A stretch of 22,153 nt of DNA. It comes from JALOTE01 sp031422195. GTDB taxonomy: Bacteria > Pseudomonadota > Alphaproteobacteria > Rhizobiales > Rhizobiaceae. The DNA is taken from assembly GCA_031422195.1 (NCBI GenBank), contig JANOPZ010000039.1, positions 1 to 22,153 of the forward strand. The letters run 5' to 3'. Below the pieces are notes generated by a model. The model had not been told where the DNA came from. It ran no database searches and was given only the letters and a program-made list of their open reading frames with translations. The translations under genes were made by a program, and so were the position numbers. Below are positions 13,977-21,927 of this stretch, one piece after another (positions within the stretch are counted from its first letter, which is position 1; every line of letters begins with the position of its first letter).

Positions 13977-14962
13977 TCGGTTTCTTGGGCGGTGTCGCCT
14001 TTACCCACCCGGTTTGTCAGACGTGCCTGAAGCAAAACCACGGCCAAAAGAAACAACCCTCGAATGACCGATTGCCAATAGGCGGAAAGTGAAATCCAGC
14101 CCTTTCCGTTTTCGAAATTCAGGATTGTAAACAACACACCGAGCAGCAAAACACCTGCCAGTGTCGTGCCGACCGAGCCGGCACCACCCGTTAAAAGCGT
14201 GCCGCCAACCACAACAGAGGCAATCGCAAACAGCTCCCAACCGATCCCCTCAATGGGTTGGCCTGCACCAAATTGAGCAGCCAAAATGACGCCCGCAAGG
14301 CCAGCGCATCCACCAGACGCAAGATACACAAGGAAGGTGATGCGTTGCACCGGAAGCCCCATCATGCGCGCAGCATCCTCGTTGCCGCCAACGGCCAGAA
14401 CACTTCTGCCGGTGCTTGTCAGGTTAAGGACGATCGATCCTAAAATGTAGGCAATAACAGCAATAAGCGCCGGAACGGGAAAGCCAAAAATATTGCCCTG
14501 ACCCAACACCGTAAATGCTGTGTCATAGGAAACAGAAACCGATTGGTTTTGCGCTAAAAGCAATGCCGTGCCACTGGCCGCCAACATTGTGGCCAGCGTT
14601 GTAATAAACGGCATGATGCGCAATTGGGTGACAATCAGACCATTAAGTGTGCCGACCAGCAACCCTGCGATAAGCCCTGCAGCAAGCCCCGGAACCAGCC
14701 CATAAGGGCTGGCATAAGCAGCGCACACACTTGCAAGGGCAGCAACAGACCCGACAGATAGATCAATGCCACCTGTCATGATCACAAAGCACATGCCCAA
14801 TGACACCAATGCGAACATTGAATTATATCGAAGTACGCTCAAAATGTTAAATGCGCCAAGGAAGTTATCATAACGCAGATAACCAAACAGGATCACTGCA
14901 AACAGCGTCAGCACAACGCCGTAAGTTGCCAGCAGACTGCCCATATCAAAACGTTGCTTCAT
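13973..14962 (-). CDS. yjfF: Sugar ABC transporter permease, YjfF-like (RbsC family)
   Basis: Inner-membrane permease of 329 residues with many hydrophobic segments. Landmarks are ALVSLGMCFVIMTGGIDLSVGS near residues 51-72, RIMPFITTLATMLAASGTALL in the middle, the GGNEDAARMMGLPV loop that contacts the ATPase, and ELFAIASVVVGGTLLTGGAGS. The C-terminal third (ILNFENGKGWISL... WQSVIRG) resembles E. coli YjfF, where YtfT and YjfF form the two halves of a galactofuranose channel (family knowledge). The start overlaps the preceding permease stop by 4 bp and the stop overlaps the galM start by 4 bp. The symbol is assigned by similarity and operon order only. Confidence 0.9.
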   Translation of the reverse strand: MKQRFDMGSLLATYGVVLTLFAVILFGYLRYDNFLGAFNILSVLRYNSMFALVSLGMCFVIMTGGIDLSVGSVAALASVCAAYASPYGLVPGLAAGLIAGLLVGTLNGLIVTQLRIMPFITTLATMLAASGTALLLAQNQSVSVSYDTAFTVLGQGNIFGFPVPALIAVIAYILGSIVLNLTSTGRSVLAVGGNEDAARMMGLPVQRITFLVYLASGGCAGLAGVILAAQFGAGQPIEGIGWELFAIASVVVGGTLLTGGAGSVGTTLAGVLLLGVLFTILNFENGKGWISLSAYWQSVIRGLFLLAVVLLQARLTNRVGKGDTAQETE

Positions 14963-15915
14963 GCCGCGTTCCCCCGTTCTTGCAACCAGACCGCGGCAAT
15001 AATAATGGCGGCTTTAACAACCAGCGCGGCAGCATCCGGCACGCCATTGGCCAGCAATGTGTAGCGCACCAATTGAATAGTCAGTGCGCCCAGCAATGTG
15101 CCAATAATTGTGGCACGGCCACCCGATAAAAGTGTGCCACCTACCGCCACTGCAGCAATGGCGTCCAGCTCCATTCCCATACCCACCAGATTGGCATCAG
15201 ACGCCGAGTTGATTGCGATAACAATTAGCCCTGCTACGCCTGCCAATGCGCCGGATATGGCATAGACAGCAATTTTGATCGGGGTCGTGGCAATGCCGGA
15301 CAAGCGCGCTGCACGCTCATTGCCGCCTATTGCAAGCACTTGCCGACCAAAAGTTGTGCGCCGCAGTACCCAAGCTGCCAGTGCCACAATCAGGCCCATT
15401 AAAATGACTTGGACTGGGAGCCCAAACACGCGGCCAAGACCGATCACTTGAAATTCCGGCACTTTGAAAACTTGTAAATTGCCATTGGTCATAACCTGCG
15501 CGATGCCGCGTCCGGCAATGAACAAAACCAAAGTCGCAACAATAGGTTGAATCCGGTAGCGTGCGATAAGCCAGCCATTAAATGCGCCAAGTATCGTAGC
15601 TACTAGAATTGCGACAAGAATCGCCAAGGCTACCGCTGCGTAGATGGAGCCGATTTCCATCAATTTGCCCATAAATATCATCGGTGCAATTGCACCGGAT
15701 ATTGCCATGAGCGATCCAACGGACAAATCAATTCCACCCGTTGCGATCACCATTGTCATACCCACTGCGACAATAACAATAGTGCAAACCTGTGTGAGAT
15801 TTACGTTCAACGTTTGCAGCGTCGCAAAATTCGGCGTCACAGCAAGGTTGAAGGCAATAAGCACCAACAGCGCAATTGCTGTGCCATACCGGCTGAGAAA
15901 TTGTGAAGATGTCAT
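14959..15915 (-). CDS. ytfT: Sugar ABC transporter permease, YtfT-like (RbsC family)
   Basis: Inner-membrane permease of 318 residues. Landmarks are IVAVGMTMVIATGGIDLSVGS, RYRIQPIVATLVLFIAGRGIAQ (very like the same segment of E. coli YtfT), the cytoplasmic loop GGNERAARLSGI, and ELDAIAAVAVGGTLLSGG. The start overlaps the ATPase stop by 4 bp (ATGA), and the stop overlaps the YjfF-like start. It is the first permease after the ATPase, as in ytfQ-ytfR-ytfT-yjfF of E. coli. Its partner is the YjfF-like protein. Substrates expected for this subfamily are furanose forms of galactose or arabinose; this is inferred, not shown. Confidence 0.9.
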   Translation of the reverse strand: MTSSQFLSRYGTAIALLVLIAFNLAVTPNFATLQTLNVNLTQVCTIVIVAVGMTMVIATGGIDLSVGSLMAISGAIAPMIFMGKLMEIGSIYAAVALAILVAILVATILGAFNGWLIARYRIQPIVATLVLFIAGRGIAQVMTNGNLQVFKVPEFQVIGLGRVFGLPVQVILMGLIVALAAWVLRRTTFGRQVLAIGGNERAARLSGIATTPIKIAVYAISGALAGVAGLIVIAINSASDANLVGMGMELDAIAAVAVGGTLLSGGRATIIGTLLGALTIQLVRYTLLANGVPDAAALVVKAAIIIAAVWLQERGNAA

Positions 15916-17423
15916 AGCTGACCACCATCAGCCATTGCTGCCAACACGGCATCCTCTGTGAGTTCGCTATGGCCGATCTCAACAACGGTCAGGCCTTCAC
16001 GTAAAACAAATACGCGGTTTGCGCCTTCGACAACCTCTTCAAGCTCTGATGAAATCATCAAAACCGCCAGTCCCTGATCTGCTAAAGACCGTATTAGTTT
16101 TTGAATTTCATCTTTGGCTCCAACATCAATACCGCGCGTCGGTTCATCTAAAATCAATAGTTTTGGCGACATTGCAAGCCAGCGCGCCAGCAGCACTTTT
16201 TGCTGGTTTCCACCTGAAAGTTCGCGGATCTTTTGATCAGGGCCAGTGCACTTAATGCCGAGCTGACGAATGAATTGGGTAGCGATTTTGCGGCTGCGTC
16301 CCTCATCGACTATGCCACTTCTGCCAAGCACGGGGCGCAGCGCCAACATCATATTGTCTGCCACGCTCATATCCGGAATTATGCCTTCAATTTTGCGATC
16401 TTCAGTACAAAATCCAATTCCGGCTTTTATCGCATCAATCGGTTGGCGGGGCGCAAATGGTTTTGTGGCAAGGCGCATTGTTCCGGTTTTTGCAACTGTG
16501 TCACCAAAGGCAAGCCGCGCTGTTTCTGAGCGGCCTGCGCCTAACAGACCTGCAAGGCCGACAATTTCGCCAGACGCCACCGAAAAATCGATACGTCGCG
16601 CCAAGCGCCCGTCTGACAGGTCATTGGCTTCCAGAACCATAGCTCCGGGTGCCTTTGCAGCAACACCAAAGCCAGTTGTCTTTCCAGCAGCGCGGGCAAC
16701 ATCGCGGCCTAGCATGGTCGACACCAGCTCCAGCTTTGTAATTTCAGCGATATTGGCAACACGAACCGTCTGCCCGTCGCGCATGATGGTAACGCGGTCA
16801 CAGACTTGGTAGAGTTCATCAAGGCGGTGGCTGACAAACAACACTGAAACGCCATTGTCTTTCAGTCCTCTGATTACCGAAAACAGAACCTGTGCTTCGC
16901 GGTCATCCAGAGAAGATGTAGGCTCATCCATGATAACGAGGCGCGCTGAAAACCCGACAGCGCGCGCAATAGCAACCATTTGCTGTGTGGCCGTGGAAAA
17001 CTGCGAAAGCGGAAGATCAACATCGAGGTTCAAATTAAACTTTGATAGCAAGCGCTGTGCTTCAGTGCGCATGGCTGGCCAGTCCAACAATCCGTAACGT
17101 CGCAATTCACGGCCCAAGCAGATGTTTTCGGTAACAGAACGCTGCGGTACTAAGTTTATTTCCTGATAAATTGTGCTGATGCCAGCATCTTGCGCTGCGC
17201 GAGGCGCGTTCACTTCAAATGGACGATCTTCAAAATTCACCTCACCACTGGTTTTACTGTGGTAGCCCGTCAACACTTTAATCAGGGTTGATTTGCCTGC
17301 GCCATTTTGGCCAATCAATGCGTGAACTTCGCCGTGCGCGACTTCAAGCGAGGCACCGGACAATGCGGCAATGCCGCTGAAAGTTTTGGTGATAGACCGC
17401 ATCGACAACAAAGAAGAGGGCAT
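15912..17423 (-). CDS. ytfR: Sugar ABC transporter ATPase, two nucleotide-binding domains (YtfR-like)
   Basis: Cytoplasmic ATPase of 503 residues with tandem domains. Domain 1 has Walker A GQNGAGKST (about 38-46), the divergent signature FSTATQQMVAIARAV and Walker B LVIMDEPTSSLD. Domain 2 has a degenerate Walker A (GLLGAGRSE), signature LSGGNQQKVLLARWL and Walker B LLILDEPTRGIDVG. This asymmetry is normal for the RbsA/YtfR family. ATG 17423 has only a weak purine stretch upstream; a second ATG seven codons in is possible. The gene is 164 bp downstream of the binding-protein gene, with a terminator-like hairpin in between, so its expression is probably lower than that of the binding protein. 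Confidence 0.93.
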   Translation of the reverse strand: MPSSLLSMRSITKTFSGIAALSGASLEVAHGEVHALIGQNGAGKSTLIKVLTGYHSKTSGEVNFEDRPFEVNAPRAAQDAGISTIYQEINLVPQRSVTENICLGRELRRYGLLDWPAMRTEAQRLLSKFNLNLDVDLPLSQFSTATQQMVAIARAVGFSARLVIMDEPTSSLDDREAQVLFSVIRGLKDNGVSVLFVSHRLDELYQVCDRVTIMRDGQTVRVANIAEITKLELVSTMLGRDVARAAGKTTGFGVAAKAPGAMVLEANDLSDGRLARRIDFSVASGEIVGLAGLLGAGRSETARLAFGDTVAKTGTMRLATKPFAPRQPIDAIKAGIGFCTEDRKIEGIIPDMSVADNMMLALRPVLGRSGIVDEGRSRKIATQFIRQLGIKCTGPDQKIRELSGGNQQKVLLARWLAMSPKLLILDEPTRGIDVGAKDEIQKLIRSLADQGLAVLMISSELEEVVEGANRVFVLREGLTVVEIGHSELTEDAVLAAMADGGQL

Positions 17424-17540
17424 GGCCAGACCGAACGTTTAATTTGCGCGAATATGCACAGAAAGCGGAGATCAAGGCGCCCATGTCAAGCAGGCGCAAG
17501 AAGAACGTTGCTGCGGCGGAAAAGCTTTTGTGGTGGGCCA

Positions 17541-17579
17541 TAAAAATGCGCGTGCGGGGCACTGGGATGTCCCGCACGC
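17541..17579 (-). terminator. Intrinsic (partial) terminator between binding protein and ATPase genes
   Basis: GCGTGCGGG (17550-17558) pairs with CCCGCACGC (17571-17579); three more pairs, one G-T, can close the loop to six bases. On the minus strand the hairpin starts 9 bp after the binding-protein stop and is soon followed by TTTTT (complement of 17542-17546). It would let most transcripts end after the binding-protein gene and some read through into the transporter genes. Confidence 0.8.
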
Positions 17580-17587
17580 TTTGCCTG

Positions 17588-18568
17588 TCAGTATGCGGTA
17601 GCCAATTCGGCTGCAGCATTTGACGCATCAAAAAACCGGTCCGGGTTAATGAGTTTGCCGGGGATAGCTTCGCCATTGGCATAAGCCATAGCAGTATCGA
17701 AGGCTTTCGGCCCAAATTTCGGGCTGCACTCGCAGACGGCAGATACTTTTCCATCAATAATAAGCTGGACGATTTCTTTTCCGCCATCAATCGACAGGAT
17801 TATGATGTCTTTGCCAGCAACCTTACCGGCCGCTTCAATTGCAGAAATAGCACCAATCGCCATTTCATCATTATGCGCATAAATAACATCCGCATCAGGG
17901 TGCGCTTGCAACAGCGTTTCAGCAACTTGGCGGCCTTTATCGCGGGCAAAATCGCCGGTCTGTGAGGCAAGCATTGTGAAGCCGGCATTGGCTGCAATCA
18001 CATCATCAAAGCCTTTTTTACGATCGTTGGCAGGAGATGAGCCTGTGGTGCCTTCAAGCTGAATGATTTTGGATTTGCCAGCAGCGTTGGCAATGAGCCA
18101 ATCAGCAACGCGTTTGCCTTCTTCAATAAAATCTGAACCGATAAAGCAGACATAATCTTCACCGGCTTTGGCCAATGTTTGATCAACATTACGGTCGAGC
18201 AGAATAACAGGAATACCAGCGCCTTTTGCGGCCATGATGGCAGGGATCAATGGTTTTTCTTCGCGCGGCGCAAGGAAGATCAAGTCAACGCCTTGCGCAA
18301 TCATTGAGTTCACATCAGCCACTTGTTTGGCGGCAGATCCAGCGGCGTCGGTATAAACCAGCTGCCAGCCACGGGCTTTGGCTTCGTCTTGCATGCTGGT
18401 GGTTTGTGCCAAACGCCAAGGATTGTTGCTTTCGGTCTGTGCAAAACCAACCTTATAGGTGTCTTTTTTTGCCAACATTGGTGCTGCTGCAAACGCTTTG
18501 CGCGCAAAAGTAGTGGCTGCAGCTGCGATCGTTGCGTTGATAAGCAGTTGACGGCGTGAAATACTCAT
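17588..18568 (-). CDS. ytfQ: Periplasmic sugar-binding protein, YtfQ-like, with Tat-type signal
   Basis: Periplasmic receptor of the YtfRT-YjfF-like importer, 326 residues. The N-terminus MSISRRQLLINATIAAAATTF carries a twin-arginine motif (SRRQLL), a moderate hydrophobic core and a likely cut after AFA near residue 27, which suggests export by the Tat pathway; Sec cannot be excluded. The mature part resembles E. coli YtfQ closely in order and wording: KVGFAQTESNNPWR, AQGVDLIFLAPREEKPLIPA, PVILLDRNVDQ, ASQTGDFARDKGRQVAETLL, VIYAHNDEMAIGAISAIEAAG and SIDGGKE. YtfQ binds galactofuranose (established); here the ligand is inferred by family only. The start has a good ribosome-binding site (GGAGG). 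It is the first gene of its operon, divergent from a LacI-family regulator, and followed by an intrinsic terminator. Confidence 0.93.
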   Translation of the reverse strand: MSISRRQLLINATIAAAATTFARKAFAAAPMLAKKDTYKVGFAQTESNNPWRLAQTTSMQDEAKARGWQLVYTDAAGSAAKQVADVNSMIAQGVDLIFLAPREEKPLIPAIMAAKGAGIPVILLDRNVDQTLAKAGEDYVCFIGSDFIEEGKRVADWLIANAAGKSKIIQLEGTTGSSPANDRKKGFDDVIAANAGFTMLASQTGDFARDKGRQVAETLLQAHPDADVIYAHNDEMAIGAISAIEAAGKVAGKDIIILSIDGGKEIVQLIIDGKVSAVCECSPKFGPKAFDTAMAYANGEAIPGKLINPDRFFDASNAAAELATAY

Positions 18569-18622
18569 ATTGTTTTCCTCCCGAAAAGATAAATGGTGTT
18601 GCCAAGAATTCGAACGTGCGCC

Positions 18623-18662
18623 ATTTATAATTATCAGTCAACGTCTATTTATGATTATAAAT
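18623..18662. promoter_or_regulatory. AT-rich repeated palindrome in the binding-protein/LacI intergenic region
   Basis: ATTTAT-GATT-ATAAAT (18647-18662) is a perfect 6-bp inverted repeat, and ATTTATAATTAT (18623-18634) repeats its left part 24 bp away. Both lie in the gap between the divergent YtfQ-like and LacI-family genes, where a regulator site is expected. Classical LacI-family operators have a central CG, which is absent here, so the assignment is tentative and part of the AT-richness may be promoter. Confidence 0.45.
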
Positions 18663-18772
18663 GAATAGAGTGATGCCGGCAGGTTTGATAGATTATTGGA
18701 TAGAGTGAAGTGAACGCGGACGGCAGACCACCATTGACAGGCAATCGCATCAGAAAAGTTCGCGTTGCGGCT

Positions 18773-19831
18773 ATGGGCCAGCGGCGTGTAACAATGACAG
18801 ATATTGCCAGAATTGCCGGGTGTTCGCAGGCGACCGTTTCTTTTGTTCTCAATAAAGCTCCCGGCGTTAAGATTTCAGAAGATACGAGGCTTCGTGTCAT
18901 CGAAGCGGCACGCAGTTTGAACTATGCGGTTAACAGCCTTGCACACTTAGATGCCGAGCCTTTGCAGCCTGACAATGCAGCGGCGCAAGCGCGCTTTACT
19001 GCCTTTGTTGTTGACCAGTTGGCCACAAGCCCTGAGGCAGTGGTTGCCATAGAAGGTGTTCGCCAAGCCTCATGGGGAGACGGGCAGATGGTGCTGGTTG
19101 CTCAAACGATGAACGACCCGAAGATGGAAGAGATGACCATCCGGACTTTGGTTGAAAAAGGTGCTGGCGCTTTAATTTACATGACAATTTTTACCCGCCG
19201 CATTGTGCTGCCAAATTGGTTCGATGACCTTGCCGTGCCAATTATTTTGCTGAACTGCTATACATCAGATAATCGCTATCCGTCAGTAATCCCTGCAGAA
19301 ATTGCGGGCGGTCAAAACGCAACCGAGCACTTGATTGCACACCAACATACCCGAATTGCCACCATTACCGGTGAGCCTTGGATGGAGGCCGCGGCAGACC
19401 GGCTCAAAGGGTATCGCAAAGCGTTAAAAGCCGCGAACCTGCCCCAAGATGCCGATCTTGTGGTGGAAGGCAACTGGTCGGCCAGCTCAGGCTATGAGGC
19501 CACGCGCAAGCTGCTGTCGCTGGCAAACCGCCCAACAGCCATCTTTTGCCAAAACGACCGCATGGCGATCGGGTGTTACGAAGCGCTCAAAGAGGCGGGT
19601 CTTAGCATACCTGATGAGATTTCAGTTATTGGATATGACGACGAGGAAATTTCGCGCCATTTGCACCCGCAACTTAGCACAATTGTTTTGCCGCAACGGG
19701 CAATGGGTGTGTGGGCAGCCGAAAGTTTATCGAGCCGTGCAACGGGCGAAATTCAAAAACATCCAATTGTGAAGCTGGAAGGCCAATTGATCGAACGGCA
19801 ATCTGTCGCCATCATGAAAAATTTGCCTTAA
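18773..19831 (+). CDS. LacI-family transcriptional regulator
   Basis: Sugar-responsive repressor or activator, 352 residues from ATG 18773. The N-terminal helix-turn-helix reads VTMTDIARIAGCSQATVSFVLN (about residues 6-27) and is followed by the hinge helix region RVIEAARSLNYAVNS. A ribose-binding-protein-like effector domain follows, with GGQNATEHLIAHQHTRIATITG, PTAIFCQNDRMAIGCYEALKEAG and VIGYDDEEISRHLHPQLSTI. The frame is open upstream to a GTG at 18710, which would add 21 residues; neither start has a clear ribosome-binding site, and 18773 fits the family N-terminus better. It is divergent from the YtfQ-like gene and probably controls that operon with the imported sugar or a phosphate of it as effector. 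Confidence 0.92.
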   Translation: MGQRRVTMTDIARIAGCSQATVSFVLNKAPGVKISEDTRLRVIEAARSLNYAVNSLAHLDAEPLQPDNAAAQARFTAFVVDQLATSPEAVVAIEGVRQASWGDGQMVLVAQTMNDPKMEEMTIRTLVEKGAGALIYMTIFTRRIVLPNWFDDLAVPIILLNCYTSDNRYPSVIPAEIAGGQNATEHLIAHQHTRIATITGEPWMEAAADRLKGYRKALKAANLPQDADLVVEGNWSASSGYEATRKLLSLANRPTAIFCQNDRMAIGCYEALKEAGLSIPDEISVIGYDDEEISRHLHPQLSTIVLPQRAMGVWAAESLSSRATGEIQKHPIVKLEGQLIERQSVAIMKNLP

Positions 19832-19941
19832 ACCAAAACTTGCGAGCGACAAAACAGCAATGATTGAGGCGGAAATCTGTTCGCAAAATCTGGACGACCC
19901 AGCCAGAAAAATTCATGCTATATCCAACTGATCAATCGCCG

Positions 19942-19965
19942 CGACCAAACGGTCAGTGTTGGTCG
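19942..19965. terminator. Possible hairpin between convergent lacI-type and SDR genes
   Basis: CGACCAA (19942-19948) pairs with TTGGTCG (19959-19965) around a 10-base loop, in the 147-bp gap between two converging genes. No strong T-run follows on either strand, so function as a terminator is uncertain. Confidence 0.35.
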
Positions 19966-19978
19966 ATTTGACCTCAGA

Positions 19979-20716
19979 TTACGTGTTTGACCAACCGCCG
20001 TCGATCACATGCGCAACACCGGTCGTGTATGCACTTTCATCGCTGGCGAGGTAGACCACAAGTGCTGCAATTTCATCGGCGCGGCCTAGGCGGCCTATCG
20101 GTTGGCGGGCGATGAAAGCAGCTTTGGCGGCAGCGTAATCACCGGTATCGCGCAGGCGTTGTTCCAGTGACGGACTTTCCACTGTGCCCGGACAAATCGC
20201 ATTGGCGCGGATACCGCGCGTTATGAAATCGGCGGCAATGGATTTTGTCAGCCCGATTACCCCGGCCTTGGTGGCACCATAAACAAAGCGGTTTGGCGCT
20301 GCGATCACCGATCCAGCAACCGAGGCCATGTTGATAATCGACCCCGAACCTCGCTCCAGCATGCCCGGCAAAAACGCGCGGCACATCCGGTACATAGCCG
20401 TCATATTCAGATCAAGACTAAACGCCCATTGATCTTCGTCGCAGTCCAGAATGCTGCCCGCCGCTACAAACCCTGCGCAGTTAAACAGCACATTGACAGG
20501 TCCTGCTGCAACAACCGCCGCCGCAATCGAGGCCGGGTTGCGCACATCCAGCACAAAGGTTTGCAAACCAAGTGCAGCCAGTTCGGCCAAGGCCGCAGCG
20601 TTAACGTCGGTGGCAATCACTGCTGCGCCCTCGCGGGCCATCGCAATGGCCGACGCCTTCCCGATGCCCTGTCCCGCCGCCGTGATCAGCGCCGTTTTTC
20701 CGCTCAGTCTTCCCAT
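19979..20716 (-). CDS. Short-chain dehydrogenase, 2-keto-3-deoxy-L-fuconate dehydrogenase/BDH2-like
   Basis: Classical SDR of 245 residues, cytoplasmic and NAD-dependent. The cofactor motif is TAAGQGIG (residues 12-19); Asp37 after the second strand favours NAD over NADP; NCAG sits at 79-82. The catalytic Ser132, Tyr146 and Lys150 (YGATK) are present. The wording is strikingly close to vertebrate BDH2 and bacterial 2-keto-3-deoxy-L-fuconate dehydrogenases: VLFNCAGFVAAGSILDCDED, AFLPGML, IGLTKSIAADFITRGIRAN, CPGTVESPSLEQR and YLASDESAYTTG. Arg143, equivalent to a substrate-binding Arg in BDH2, is kept. It lies 92 bp after an enolase-superfamily dehydratase on the same strand, so it probably oxidises the 2-keto-3-deoxy acid made by that enzyme. 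A hydroxybutyrate-type substrate is the main alternative. GGAA precedes the ATG. Confidence 0.9.
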   Translation of the reverse strand: MGRLSGKTALITAAGQGIGKASAIAMAREGAAVIATDVNAAALAELAALGLQTFVLDVRNPASIAAAVVAAGPVNVLFNCAGFVAAGSILDCDEDQWAFSLDLNMTAMYRMCRAFLPGMLERGSGSIINMASVAGSVIAAPNRFVYGATKAGVIGLTKSIAADFITRGIRANAICPGTVESPSLEQRLRDTGDYAAAKAAFIARQPIGRLGRADEIAALVVYLASDESAYTTGVAHVIDGGWSNT

Positions 20717-20808
20717 GCTATTTCCATTCTTGAGATGTTTTCAGATGCGGCAAAGCCGATAAACAGGTTGATTTGGCTTTCGAAATCCTTTTTGCGCCAG
20801 CAACTGCG

Positions 20809-21918
20809 TCAGGTTACAATGAATTTCGAGCCGGAAACGGCGGCGCGGTGGATGGCGTCAATATCCCAAGCAATGCCAAGGCCGGGAGCGTCGGACGGGA
20901 TGGCATGTCCGTCCTCAATTCGCATCGGCTCGGTGGTCAGGCTGTCAATTTGCGGAATATACTCCACCCAGCGCGCATTGGGTACGGCGGCACAAAGGGA
21001 GACGTGGAGTTCCATCAGAAAATGCGGACATACAGGCACGTTGAAGGTTTCGGCCAAATGCGCGACCTTAAGCCATGGAGTAATGCCGCCTATCCGCGCT
21101 GCATCGACTTGCACGATCGAACACGCGCCGCGCTGCAGATATTCGCGGAACTGCTGGGGCGAATACAGGCTTTCGCCGACCGCCACCGGCAGCGTCGTGC
21201 TCTCAGACAAGCGCTGATGGCCGGATAGATCGTCAGCGGGCAGCGGTTCTTCCAACCACGCGATATCCAGCTGTGTCAGACAGCGGGCACGCCGGATCGC
21301 CTCATCGACAGTAAAGCGTTGGTTGGCATCAGTCATAATCTCGTATGCAGGGCCGACTGCATCGCGCACTGCGGATAGGCGCGCGACGTCTTCGGAGACA
21401 TGCGGGCGGCCAATCTTGATCTTCGAGCCGCCAAAACCCAATGCTTTGGCGCGCAAGGCATCCTCGACCAGTTCGGCGGTGTCAATATGCAGCCAGCCGC
21501 CTTCGGTGGTGTAAAGCGGGATACGCTGCTGCGCGCCGCCTGCCATCCGGTGCAGGGGCTCATTTGCGCGGCGGCATTTCAGATCCCACAGGGCCGTATC
21601 AATCGCCGCCAGCGCCAGCGATGTGATGGCCCCCACCGATGTCGCATGGGTCATGAACATAAGATCGCGCCATATTTGCTCAATCTGACAGGCTTCGCGC
21701 CCGATCAGGGCTGGAGCAAGCGTGTGCTGCAACAGAGACATTATCGCCGGGCCACCCGTGCCGATGGTATAGCTATAACCCGTGCCCACCGCGCCATCGG
21801 CATCGGTGATCTTCAGGATCGGAGTTTCCTGACAAACAAACGATTGAATGGCATCGGTGCGCTTTACCGCTGGCACAAGATTGACCATCAAGGCCTCGAC
21901 GCGGGTAATCTTTGCCAT
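20809..21918 (-). CDS. Enolase-superfamily sugar-acid dehydratase or racemase (mandelate racemase subgroup)
   Basis: Cytoplasmic Mg-dependent enzyme that removes the proton next to a carboxylate, 369 residues. The N-terminal capping domain covers about residues 1-125. The barrel shows the KxK pair Lys166 and Lys168 (SKIKIG), metal ligands Asp197 (MTDANQ), Glu223 (WLEEP) and Glu249 (VGES), the Asp272/His299 dyad (VDAARIGG, CPHF) and Glu319. KxK plus a His-Asp dyad places it in the mandelate racemase subgroup, which contains many acid-sugar dehydratases (family knowledge). It is shorter than typical L-fuconate dehydratase (about 440), so I do not name the substrate. A strong AAGGAG precedes the ATG and overlaps the stop of the upstream ABC ATPase gene, 9 bp away. 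The downstream SDR suggests dehydration followed by oxidation. Confidence 0.92.
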   Translation of the reverse strand: MAKITRVEALMVNLVPAVKRTDAIQSFVCQETPILKITDADGAVGTGYSYTIGTGGPAIMSLLQHTLAPALIGREACQIEQIWRDLMFMTHATSVGAITSLALAAIDTALWDLKCRRANEPLHRMAGGAQQRIPLYTTEGGWLHIDTAELVEDALRAKALGFGGSKIKIGRPHVSEDVARLSAVRDAVGPAYEIMTDANQRFTVDEAIRRARCLTQLDIAWLEEPLPADDLSGHQRLSESTTLPVAVGESLYSPQQFREYLQRGACSIVQVDAARIGGITPWLKVAHLAETFNVPVCPHFLMELHVSLCAAVPNARWVEYIPQIDSLTTEPMRIEDGHAIPSDAPGLGIAWDIDAIHRAAVSGSKFIVT

Positions 21919-21927
21919 GTTATCTCC

